Source: Clostridium sp.
GTDB taxonomy: Bacteria; Bacillota; Clostridia; Lachnospirales; Lachnospiraceae
Assembly: GCA_004554205.1 (NCBI GenBank)
Contig: SFNH01000108.1
Span: 1-6,200, forward strand
Reading direction: 5' to 3'
DNA: 6,200 bases
Both the position numbers and the translations under genes were made by a program. Under the pieces are notes generated by a model. That model saw nothing but the letters and a program-made list of their open reading frames with translations. It ran no database searches and was not told where the DNA came from. Shown here in pieces: positions 1 through 5,864 of this stretch (position 1 is its first letter; each line of letters begins with the position of its first letter).

Positions 1-149
1 TACCATCCAAGACACCATTGTCCTCATAGTATAGTAGAGGATACCCCTGGATATCACCTTCTTATATGCCAGTTTCAATCTTAACAACAGTTTAATGAAT
101 ATCATTCCAACATCAATATAAGGAACGGCTTCTTATCATAATGAATGGT
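1..149. other. AT-rich left edge with no assignable gene
   Basis: This stretch lies beyond the operon terminator and is AT-rich (hand count of about 27% GC over 61-120). No full gene can be supported. On the minus strand an ORF opens with ATG at 105-103 and stays open to the window edge (35 codons, starting MIFIKLLLRLKLAY), but no Shine-Dalgarno site lies at a sensible distance. A second minus frame, open from 61 to the edge, reads GYPLLYYEDNGVLDG and looks more protein-like, but a TAA precedes it and no start codon is visible. These could be the beginning of a gene outside the window or the remains of a decayed one. The composition matches the 3' end of the neighbouring methyltransferase gene rather than the rest of the window. 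Confidence 0.35.
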
Positions 150-178
150 AAAAAAACAGAAGACCCGAAAGCCTTCTG
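150..178 (-). terminator. Intrinsic terminator of the HAD-pepP-rlmD operon
   Basis: Read on the minus strand, CAGAAGGC pairs with GTCTTCTG (8 bp including one G-U pair) around a 6-base loop and is followed at once by seven T residues. It begins 13 bases after the methyltransferase stop codon, so it should end the three-gene minus-strand transcript. Confidence 0.85.
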
Positions 179-191
179 CTGTAAATATCTA

Positions 192-476
192 CTATATCAT
201 TTGAAAATGTCTCAATGCATCCTCTATAGCCTTTACCTTTTCTTCCGAACATCCCGTCTGTCTGCTGTTCTCTGATTTTGGCTTATTGTAGTTCTCTCTT
301 TCTATAATACCATGCTTCTGCTTTACCTGAGCGATATTAAGATTTGTCACATGAAACCCGTAGTGTTCCTGCACCCATTCTTCAATTTCTTTGTATGTAG
401 CTTTAGCCTCAGCACTTGTGAGATCAAGTTCATCCATATCTAACTTAACATTGACATGATGCTTTGCTTCATAAAG
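192..476 (-). other. AT-rich C-terminal module of the methyltransferase
   Basis: This part encodes roughly the last 95 residues, beyond the conserved end of the methyltransferase fold (CLLSKL). It is rich in acidic and basic residues, with the recognisable strings DELDLT, NIAQVKQKHGIIERE and YNKPKSENSRQ. Hand counts give about 38% GC over 301-360 against about 67% over 541-600, so composition and domain boundary change together near 476-480. I recall closely similar tails on other Firmicutes RlmD proteins and as short free-standing ORFs near mobile elements; that is recollection, not a search result. Origin by replacement of the 3' end is inference. Confidence 0.6.
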
Positions 477-1619
477 TTTGGACAATAAACAGACCGTCTC
501 CACATGCTCCGTCGCGGGGAACATATCCACCCCCCACGCGCCCTCGGCGCGGTATCCCAGCTTCTCAAACACCTTAAGGTCCCGCGCCAGCGTGTCGGGC
601 CCGCAGGAGATATACACCACGCGCCTCGCCTGCACCGCCGCGACGGCCCGCATGAATTCCTCCGTGCTGCCTGTGCGCGGCGGGTCCATAAATATGACGT
701 CGACCGTGTCGCCGGACTGCGCCATCTGAACCATGAATCTCGTCGCGTCATTGCAGAAGAAACGAATATTTTTGATGTCATTGCATTTTGCATTGCGAAC
801 CGCGTCGCGAACCGCATCAGGTTCAAGCTCCACGCCGATGACCTGCTTTGCGTGGGCGGCGGCAATGATGCCGATCGTTCCGATGCCGCAGTAAGCGTCA
901 AGCACCCGCTCCGCCCCCGTAAGACCCGCCAGCTCAATCGCCTTTCCGTACAGGTACTCCGTCTGAACCGGATTTACCTGATAGAAGGACTTGGGAGAAA
1001 TGCGGAAGCGGCAGCCGCACAGCACATCCTCAATGTATCCTTTGCCGTACAGCACCTGTTCCCTGTCGCCTAACACCATGCTAGTGCCGCGGCCGTTTAT
1101 GTTCTGGACAATGGTCGTAATCTCCGGGTGCTTCCGGCGCAGTTCCCTCACAAAATTATTTTTCGACGGAAACACCGGGGAAGCAGTCACCAGCGCCACC
1201 ATGATCTCCCCCGTGGCAAAGCCGCGGCGGATCAGGACATGGCGCAAAAGCCCATATCCGGTATCCTCATCGTAAGTCCGGATCTTAAAAGATTTTAACA
1301 TCCCACGGATCGTACCGATGATCTCATCTGCCTTCTCATCCTCGATCATGCACCGCTCCACCGGAACCAGTCTGTGCGTCCCCGCCTCGTAGACGCCGGA
1401 GATCACCTCGCCCTTGCGGTAGCCAAACACCGCATGGACCTTGTTGCGGTAATGAAACGGATCATCCATTCCTCTGATGGGATAAACCCTGCAGAATCCA
1501 CCCAAAAGCCGCTGCAGCCTGGCCTGCTTCTCCTTTAGCTGCTCTGAGTATGGTATGTCCAGATACTTACACCCGCCGCAGCGGCGTGAAGCCGGACACA
1601 TACTGTCCTTCTTAGCCAT
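192..1619 (-). CDS. rlmD: 23S rRNA/tRNA (uracil-5-)-methyltransferase, RlmD/TrmA family
   Basis: A cytoplasmic SAM-dependent enzyme that methylates C5 of a uridine in rRNA or tRNA; the exact target base cannot be read from sequence. The 475-residue product starts MAKKDSM. An iron-sulfur cluster motif is visible: C8, C14 and C17 in a CxxxxxCGGC arrangement plus C90, matching the 4Fe-4S ligands of the RlmD family. Next come SFYQVNP (about 211-217), the SAM site VLDAYCGIGTIG (239-250), DPPR (312-315), the nucleophile C339 in SCGP, and the general base E374 in EHVET. There is no N-terminal TRAM domain. From about residue 382 a 95-residue extension not needed for catalysis follows (KLDMDELDLT, IIERENYNKPKSE), encoded by AT-rich DNA. 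The start at 1619 is preferred over an in-frame GTG at 1643 because AAGGAG lies 8 bases upstream of the ATG and would fall inside a GTG-started coding region. It is the last gene of the operon, 24 bases after the aminopeptidase stop. Confidence 0.93.
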   Translation of the reverse strand: MAKKDSMCPASRRCGGCKYLDIPYSEQLKEKQARLQRLLGGFCRVYPIRGMDDPFHYRNKVHAVFGYRKGEVISGVYEAGTHRLVPVERCMIEDEKADEIIGTIRGMLKSFKIRTYDEDTGYGLLRHVLIRRGFATGEIMVALVTASPVFPSKNNFVRELRRKHPEITTIVQNINGRGTSMVLGDREQVLYGKGYIEDVLCGCRFRISPKSFYQVNPVQTEYLYGKAIELAGLTGAERVLDAYCGIGTIGIIAAAHAKQVIGVELEPDAVRDAVRNAKCNDIKNIRFFCNDATRFMVQMAQSGDTVDVIFMDPPRTGSTEEFMRAVAAVQARRVVYISCGPDTLARDLKVFEKLGYRAEGAWGVDMFPATEHVETVCLLSKLYEAKHHVNVKLDMDELDLTSAEAKATYKEIEEWVQEHYGFHVTNLNIAQVKQKHGIIERENYNKPKSENSRQTGCSEEKVKAIEDALRHFQMI

Positions 1620-1627
1620 GATCCTTT

Positions 1628-1633
1628 CTCCTT
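1628..1633 (-). promoter_or_regulatory. Ribosome binding site that fixes the methyltransferase start
   Basis: AAGGAG on the minus strand, with 8 bases to the ATG at 1619-1617. It decides against the upstream GTG at 1643, whose coding region would contain this site and which has no comparable site of its own. The site lies in the 24-base gap after the aminopeptidase stop codon, which suits re-initiation. Confidence 0.8.
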
Positions 1634-1643
1634 CTGCGCCCAC

Positions 1644-3440
1644 CTACCGGGAAAGTGGTCTTGTCGCTTCCTCTAACCACAATTTTTCCTCCCCGCCAAG
1701 ATGCGGAGAAATCTTCTCGTAAACCTGTGCGTGATACTCGTTGAGACATGCGATATCCCGGTCCTCCATCAGAGAGACCTCCACCGGCTCAAGATCAATC
1801 GGAACATACGTCAGAAACTCAAATTTCAGGAAGCGTCCATGTTCCGTCGTCTCATCCTCTTTGCAGAACATCATGTTTTCCGTGCGGATACCGTGGCTGC
1901 CCTCAATGTAGAGCCCCGGCTCGTCCGAGCAGACCATTCCGGGAAAAAACGGCGCGCTGTCCTGACGCTCAGGCGCAGTCTTAAACCGAATGTTTACAGG
2001 GCGCTCATGCACATTCAAAAGGTATCCGACGCCATGTCCCGTCCCGTGTCCATAATCGAGCCCCCGCTGCCAGAGCGGCTCGCGCGCGGCATAATCGAGG
2101 CTTACTCCGCTGCAGCCCTGCGCGAATTTCACATTCCCCAGCCGCAGCATTCCCATGAGCACCAGCGTGTAATGCTCCCTCTGCTCTTTCGTCACCGGCC
2201 CCAGAGCGATCGTCCTTGTCACATCGGTCGTCCCCTCAAGGTACTGTCCGCCGGAATCCACCAGATAGAGTCCCTCGGGCATTAGGCGCGCACAGCTCTC
2301 AGGCACGGCGTGATAATGGCAGACTGCCGCGTTTTTTCCGTAAGCGGAAATCGTGGGAAAGCTGGGACCGATTGCCCCCTGCTCCGCGCGAAGCCAATCG
2401 AGGCGCTCCGCCGCACTGCACTCAGTCATGGGAATCTTCCCGATATTTTTCTTAAGCCAATAAATATATTTTGTCACGGCAACGCCATCTTTAATATGCG
2501 CTGACTTTAAGTTTTCAAGCTCAACGTCATTCTTCCGCGCCTTCGCGGCCGCCGTCGGATTCATCCTGTCGATAATGCTGTTTTTCGCCTTTAAATCCCG
2601 CACCAAAGCGTAATTCACCTTGCCCGTTTCAAGAAGCACCCGGCAGTCTTTAAGGCTCTTTACATAGGAATAAATCGCCTCATAGGGATACATCGTTACG
2701 CCCAGGCTTTCAAGATAACCGCTCACCTCATCCGAGATAACGGCCGGATTTACGAAGAAACGAATTTCCTTATCCGTAACCGCCAGATAGGAGAGCATCA
2801 CCGGATTACAGGGGATATCGTTCCCGCGGATATTAAGAAGCCATGCAATGTCATCGAGCGTCGTGAGAATGTGCACGTCCGCACGGCATTTTCTCATCTC
2901 CTCACGGAGCTCGGCGAGCTTTTTTAAAGCATGCTTCCCGGCATATTTTCCCTTAAGAATCCACACTGGCTCCGAGGCAAGCGGCGGACGGTTTTCCCAG
3001 ATTTCGTCCACCAGCGCCTCCGTGCAGACAACACGGCATTGTTTATCTTTAAGACATTTCTCCAGCTCTTCCCCGGTTTTTGCATTGACAACACGCCCGT
3101 CAAAGCCTAAAACTCCGCGCTCCGGCAGATGCTCCTTAAGATAATCCTCGACAGACGGCACACCGGGACGTCCCATTTTCATAAGCTCTACGCCGCTGCC
3201 GGAAAGCTCCTCCGCGGCCTGCACAAAATACCTTCCGTCGGTCCATAGCCCCGCCCAGTCTCTCGTGACAAGCGCCGTGCCCGCTGAACCTGTAAAGCCG
3301 GTGATATATTCGCGACAGGCAAAATGCTCTCCCACATACTCCGAATCATGGTAATCCGAGGTCGGGATCAGATACGCGTCAATCCCCCGCTCCTCCATCA
3401 GCCTCCGCAGACGGGCAATACGCCCTGCAATCTCACTCAT
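1644..3440 (-). CDS. pepP: Xaa-Pro aminopeptidase (aminopeptidase P), family M24B, three-domain form
   Basis: A cytoplasmic two-metal peptidase that removes the N-terminal residue from peptides whose second residue is proline. The 598-residue product has the layout of the long, eukaryote-like aminopeptidase P: creatinase-like N domain (about 5-135), second creatinase-like domain (about 155-300), catalytic pita-bread M24 domain (about 310-525) and a short C-terminal M24_C domain (about 534-596). All five metal ligands are present with the family's spacing: D395 and D406 in VDSGGQYLEGTTDVTRT, H469 in GHGTGHGVG, E507 in SDEPGLY and E521 in RTENM. The accessory histidines H375, H465 and H478 are also conserved, so it should be active. 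The ATG at 3440 is chosen over one at 3476 because GGAGGGAG lies just upstream and the resulting length matches the family. The first 8 bases overlap the end of the phosphatase gene (ATGAGTGA), indicating coupled translation. The symbol is by family; homologues carry several names. Confidence 0.95.
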   Translation of the reverse strand: MSEIAGRIARLRRLMEERGIDAYLIPTSDYHDSEYVGEHFACREYITGFTGSAGTALVTRDWAGLWTDGRYFVQAAEELSGSGVELMKMGRPGVPSVEDYLKEHLPERGVLGFDGRVVNAKTGEELEKCLKDKQCRVVCTEALVDEIWENRPPLASEPVWILKGKYAGKHALKKLAELREEMRKCRADVHILTTLDDIAWLLNIRGNDIPCNPVMLSYLAVTDKEIRFFVNPAVISDEVSGYLESLGVTMYPYEAIYSYVKSLKDCRVLLETGKVNYALVRDLKAKNSIIDRMNPTAAAKARKNDVELENLKSAHIKDGVAVTKYIYWLKKNIGKIPMTECSAAERLDWLRAEQGAIGPSFPTISAYGKNAAVCHYHAVPESCARLMPEGLYLVDSGGQYLEGTTDVTRTIALGPVTKEQREHYTLVLMGMLRLGNVKFAQGCSGVSLDYAAREPLWQRGLDYGHGTGHGVGYLLNVHERPVNIRFKTAPERQDSAPFFPGMVCSDEPGLYIEGSHGIRTENMMFCKEDETTEHGRFLKFEFLTYVPIDLEPVEVSLMEDRDIACLNEYHAQVYEKISPHLGGEEKLWLEEATRPLSR

Positions 3441-4251
3441 GGTCTTTTTCTCCCTCCGCGACATGCCCCGGCTCAATCAGATGCAGCTTTACGCAGGCGT
3501 TCCAGACCCCGTCCTCATCAATGGCGGTCGTCACATAGTCCGCCGCCTCCTTAAGCTCTAAAAAGGCATTTCCCATCGCAACGCCGATCCCGGCAGTCTT
3601 TAAGATCTCGTAATCATTCATGCTGTCGCCAAAGGCAACCGTGTCCGACAGCGGCACGCCGTAATACGCGCACAGGCGTTTTAAGCCCTCCGCCTTGGAG
3701 GCTCCCTTCTCCACGATATCCGCTCCCTCTTTACTCGAAAACATCGGAAACTTCATGTCCGGAAATGCTGACTCCATAAGCCTCACTCCCGCTTCCCCGC
3801 CTATATAGGTCAGCGTCCGCACCTCCATGTCGGACAGTTTCCACGGGTCCTTAAAATTGCGGTCGGACTGCCCCCAGCGATGCAGGTCATGGCGAACAAC
3901 AAACGCGGGATTTATAAAATAGTCCTCGTCCCCGGTAGTAAGCCCCACCGCGAACTCTTTTCCCTGAGCGAAGGAAAGCAGGCGGCGCACCAATTCCCTC
4001 TCCATGGTGTGCTGATAGATCAACTCGTCCCCCACAGTCACCTTGGTTCCGTTTAAATGGATTACCGCATCCGGCTTCACAAGCTCCGCAAGTCCCGCGC
4101 TGAATTTGCTGTCAAGATCACGCCCCGTGGCAATGACCACATAGTAGCGCTCCCGAAGCAGCCGAAGCGCCCTGAGAGCGCTTTGCGGAATGCTGTAACC
4201 CGCATGGTTTAAAAGCGTCATGTCCATATCAAAGCTGACAATGCCCTTCAT
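3433..4251 (-). CDS. HAD-superfamily hydrolase, Cof-type (C2-capped) phosphatase
   Basis: A cytoplasmic Mg-dependent phosphatase, probably acting on small phosphorylated metabolites such as sugar phosphates or cofactors; the substrate cannot be told from sequence. The 272-residue product, typical for the Cof type, shows all four HAD motifs: motif I FDMDMT with nucleophile D8 and acid/base D10, motif II ATGR with T42, motif III lysine K186 in GASKAEGL, and motif IV GDSMND with D209 and D213. The insert between motifs II and III (about 85-180) is the size of a C2 cap. Motif I has methionine where most relatives have glycine (DxDGT), a minor variant that leaves both catalytic aspartates in place. 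The ATG at 4251 is preceded by the purine-rich AGGGAAAGG about 10 bases away. It is the first gene of the operon, about 84 bases below the predicted transcription start, and its stop overlaps the aminopeptidase start by 8 bases. Confidence 0.93.
   Translation of the reverse strand: MKGIVSFDMDMTLLNHAGYSIPQSALRALRLLRERYYVVIATGRDLDSKFSAGLAELVKPDAVIHLNGTKVTVGDELIYQHTMERELVRRLLSFAQGKEFAVGLTTGDEDYFINPAFVVRHDLHRWGQSDRNFKDPWKLSDMEVRTLTYIGGEAGVRLMESAFPDMKFPMFSSKEGADIVEKGASKAEGLKRLCAYYGVPLSDTVAFGDSMNDYEILKTAGIGVAMGNAFLELKEAADYVTTAIDEDGVWNACVKLHLIEPGHVAEGEKDHE
3450..3457 (-). promoter_or_regulatory. Ribosome binding site inside the phosphatase gene, serving pepP
   Basis: GGAGGGAG on the minus strand, with 9 bases to the ATG at 3440-3438. 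It lies in the last codons of the phosphatase gene and selects this ATG over the two further upstream (3476 and 3464). Confidence 0.8.
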
Positions 4252-4341
4252 CGTTCTAAGGCCTTTCCCTCTCCCGTATCTTACATCTAATGATAAAAAT
4301 TACATGAACACGCAGTGCGAAGCAATCCGGTATCATATATC

Positions 4342-4370
4342 ATAATATCAAACAAAAAAGATGATGTAAA
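4342..4370 (-). promoter_or_regulatory. Sigma-A-type promoter of the HAD-pepP-rlmD operon
   Basis: On the minus strand, TTTACA (4370-4365), a 17-base spacer and TATTAT (4347-4342), with TG one base before the -10 hexamer. Each hexamer matches consensus in five of six positions. Transcription would start near 4335, leaving a leader of about 84 bases in which I see no riboswitch-like structure. The -35 box is only four bases from that of the divergent tRNA-Pro promoter. Confidence 0.75.
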
Positions 4371-4374
4371 CCTC

Positions 4375-4403
4375 TTTTCAAAACCGAAATTATCTGCTAT
4401 AAT
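4375..4403 (+). promoter_or_regulatory. Promoter of tRNA-Pro
   Basis: TTTTCA (4375-4380), a 17-base spacer and a perfect TATAAT (4398-4403) preceded by TGC, giving an extended -10. The start would be near 4410, about 13 bases before the tRNA. The weak -35 box is offset by the extended -10 element. Confidence 0.75.
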
Positions 4404-4422
4404 ACTATCGTTTGATACTTCA

Positions 4423-4496
4423 CGGGGTATGGCGTAGCTTGGTAGCGCGCTCGGCTGGGGGCCGAGAGGTCGCAGGTTCAAATCCTGTTGCCCCGA
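4423..4496 (+). tRNA. tRNA-Pro, anticodon GGG
   Basis: A full cloverleaf of 74 bases. The acceptor CGGGGTA pairs with TGCCCCG (one G-U), the anticodon stem CTCGG/CCGAG holds the loop CTGGGGG with GGG at 4457-4459, and the T arm is GCAGG-TTCAAAT-CCTGT. The discriminator is A and CCA is not encoded. It reads CCC and CCU codons. This isoacceptor is in addition to the usual UGG species and suits a GC-rich genome. No clear terminator follows, so transcription may run on into the next gene. Confidence 0.97.
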
Positions 4497-4561
4497 TTTA
4501 TTAAAAATGCAAAAAGCACGAGAATTCCTGCTCTTCTCCCCTACTCCACAATCCAAATCTC

Positions 4562-4922
4562 CATGGCTCCGTTCTCGCGGCTGTGCCAGCACGCGCCCTC
4601 AAGCGGCGCCCACTCGCTCAAAAAATCTGCCCGTCTCATTGTACGCGCCTTCTCCATCGTTGCGGTAAATGTCAAACGCCGTTCCTCACTGGTGGCAGGA
4701 GCTGTAAGCCACGTCCAGGAATTAACCGGAAGCACCCAGATCTTTAATGAATGCGACAGCTGCCATAACCACAGATTCTGCACCGTCACCGGAGAAGCCA
4801 TGTATTTTCCCGACAAGCGCGACCACTTCCACGAGGTGAAATTTCATACTGACTTTTCAGATAAACATTTTCATGAATTCTGCGGAAGAACCACCGGCGC
4901 AATCGACTTTAAATGCAGATAG
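4562..4922 (+). CDS. YmaF-like histidine-motif protein, short form with uncertain start
   Basis: The C-terminal 70 residues show the spaced histidine pairs and G-x-T patterns of the YmaF family: HVQELTGST, HNHRFCTVTGEAM, HFHEVKFHTDF and HFHEFCGRTTGAI. YmaF proteins are small and of unknown function; the repeated H-x-H pairs suggest metal binding, which is inference. Two things are odd. The family usually continues after a TGxAI-type motif with further H-x-H repeats, but here a stop follows six residues later. The N-terminal 49 residues after the ATG at 4562 do not resemble the family, and no Shine-Dalgarno site precedes this ATG. The frame is open back into the tRNA (TTG at 4488), and a GTG at 4692 is another possible start. 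The gene may be a fragment or may lack a functional start. An antisense ORF (4816-4541) covers the doubtful N-terminal part. Confidence 0.6.
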
Positions 4923-4979
4923 CAGGCACGCCCCGGTCAGTGGCTGCGTGACGAAACACAAAAGCAAACCGCCCTGTGA

Positions 4980-5007
4980 ACCTGCTTTCCCGCATCATCA
5001 TATAATA
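4980..5007 (+). promoter_or_regulatory. Possible promoter of the two-repeat protein gene
   Basis: The overlapping TATAAT hexamers at 5001-5006 and 5006-5011 make a -10 element likely, but no good sigma-A -35 box lies 16-18 bases upstream. CATATAATA (4999-5007) with AC at 4980-4981 also fits the loose sporulation sigma-K pattern (AC, 16-17 bases, CATAnnnTA). Both readings are weak matches. Confidence 0.35.
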
Positions 5008-5029
5008 TAATAAACCTCTGCTATTGAAA

Positions 5030-5033
5030 AGGA
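5030..5033 (+). promoter_or_regulatory. Ribosome binding site selecting the ATG at 5039
   Basis: AGGA within AAAAGGA, 5 bases before the ATG at 5039. An in-frame TTG at 5024 would place this site inside the coding region, so the ATG is preferred. Confidence 0.7.
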
Positions 5034-5038
5034 ATCTT

Positions 5039-5629
5039 ATGAGCCTTGAACCTATTGAAACAATCTTTCATCTCGGGAACAGTACACAGGTAAACGACGC
5101 CCGCATAGAGGAGGTTTCCTGCTCCTCCACACCGGAGAGCATTCTGATCTCCTATCCGACCAATCAGACAGGCAGAGACTTAAGGAGGCAGCGCCTTCAG
5201 CTCAACATTACTCCAAACACCGTCATCCTGAATCCGTTTGGACAGAGCATCAACACCTGCTCGCTTCGCCCCGGAATGGTCGTCAACGCCATCTTCTCCT
5301 CCATTACGACGCGCAGCATACCGCCGCAGTCCAACGCGTTCCTCATCGTTGTGCAGAGTGGGGAAAGGCCCTCCGCCTCCGATGTCACGACGACGCGGGT
5401 TCTGTTTTTTAACCCATTCACCCGGCTGCTTTACACCGGGCGTCCTAATGACCCAAACAGGCAGATGATCTTCGTTGTCACCAGGTCAACCTCCATCATC
5501 GACCGGAACGGCAGACCCGGCAATATCAGCCTGTTAAGTCCCGGTCAGCGTGTCCGGATTACCCACGCAAATTTCCAGACCGCGAGCATACCGCCGCAGA
5601 CAACGGCATTCCGCATCCGGATATTATGA
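5039..5629 (+). CDS. Hypothetical protein with two tandem beta-rich repeats
   Basis: I recall similar uncharacterised proteins in Firmicutes but know no function. The 196-residue product has no signal peptide, membrane helix or catalytic motif. It consists of two similar halves: residues 57-105 and 147-195 align without gaps over 49 positions with 18 identities by eye, sharing the pattern T..T.I....G followed by L.PG..V and then SIPPQ..AF.I. Each core is preceded by a strand-rich lead-in (about 22-56 and 115-146), so the unit is roughly 80 residues. Alternating hydrophobic residues and the x-PG-x turn suggest small beta barrels, loosely like DUF5666/OB-type folds; this is inference. It stands alone between a YmaF-like gene and its own terminator. 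The first 20 residues are unrelated to the repeat. A spore or surface role is possible but unproven. Confidence 0.85.
   Translation: MSLEPIETIFHLGNSTQVNDARIEEVSCSSTPESILISYPTNQTGRDLRRQRLQLNITPNTVILNPFGQSINTCSLRPGMVVNAIFSSITTRSIPPQSNAFLIVVQSGERPSASDVTTTRVLFFNPFTRLLYTGRPNDPNRQMIFVVTRSTSIIDRNGRPGNISLLSPGQRVRITHANFQTASIPPQTTAFRIRIL
5207..5623 (+). repeat. Internal duplication in the hypothetical protein gene
   Basis: Codons 57-105 (5207-5353) and 147-195 (5477-5623) encode homologous 49-residue segments. At DNA level the longest exact match noticed is the 15-base AGCATACCGCCGCAG at 5315-5329 and 5585-5599, encoding SIPPQ both times. Most other codons have diverged, so the duplication is old and the SIPPQ motif appears to be under constraint. 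Confidence 0.8.
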
Positions 5630-5666
5630 CCTGAAGTAACTGTTCAGTAGGTCAGCGCTGGCTGCC

Positions 5667-5704
5667 GTAGCAGTTTTGTCTTCGACAGAACTGCTACTTT
5701 TTTT
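5667..5704 (+). terminator. Strong intrinsic terminator of the two-repeat protein gene
   Basis: A 14-bp stem (5667-5680 with 5684-5697, one G-U pair) closes a TTC loop and is followed by seven T residues. It begins 37 bases after the stop codon and separates this gene from the tRNA pair downstream. Confidence 0.92.
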
Positions 5705-5732
5705 AACTTTTTAAACTTATCAAAAAAAACAC

Positions 5733-5760
5733 TTGCAAATTTCCCCATAAGTGGTACAAT
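5733..5760 (+). promoter_or_regulatory. Promoter of the tRNA-Val/tRNA-Ala unit
   Basis: TTGCAA (5733-5738), a 16-base spacer and TACAAT (5755-5760) preceded by TGG, giving an extended -10. The -10 box ends seven bases before the tRNA-Val 5' end, so the leader must be extremely short. Confidence 0.75.
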
Positions 5761-5767
5761 AAGGAGC

Positions 5768-5840
5768 GGAGGCATAGCTCAGCTGGGAGAGCACATGCAT
5801 CACACGCATGGGGTCGCAGGTTCGAGCCCTGTTGTCTCCA
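5768..5840 (+). tRNA. tRNA-Val, anticodon CAC
   Basis: A 73-base cloverleaf. The acceptor GGAGGCA pairs with TGTCTCC, the D stem is GCTC/GAGC, the anticodon stem CATGC/GCATG holds the loop ATCACAC with CAC at 5801-5803, and the T arm is GCAGG-TTCGAGC-CCTGT. The discriminator is A and CCA is not encoded. It reads the GUG codon. It is first in a two-tRNA transcript, 24 bases ahead of tRNA-Ala. Confidence 0.96.
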
Positions 5841-5864
5841 CTTTTACTGCATACTATCGCATAT

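Noticed and set aside
478..1275. Plus-strand ORFs up to 189 codons within the methyltransferase gene
   Set aside because: They arise because GC-rich codons leave few stops on the opposite strand. The minus frame has all the expected catalytic motifs.
1620..1643. Eight-residue N-terminal extension of the methyltransferase from GTG at 1643
   Set aside because: The only good ribosome binding site lies inside this extension and points to the ATG at 1619.
1701..2504. Plus-strand ORFs, the longest of 194 codons, within the aminopeptidase gene
   Set aside because: They overlap the metal-binding region of the M24 domain on the other strand and show no recognisable protein features.
4287..4592. Minus-strand ORF of 101 codons containing QQDLNLRPLGPQPSALP
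   Set aside because: This is the well-known false ORF produced by reading the strand opposite a tRNA gene, here tRNA-Pro. It also covers both promoters and has no ribosome binding site.
4710..4816. Upstream part of the antisense ORF opposite the YmaF core
   Set aside because: The plus strand here encodes the clear histidine-pair motifs of the YmaF family, so the antisense reading is a shadow in this part.
5653..5660. Palindrome CAGCGCTG between the two-repeat gene and its terminator
   Set aside because: Eight bases only, with no second copy noticed nearby and no T-tract; probably chance in GC-rich DNA.
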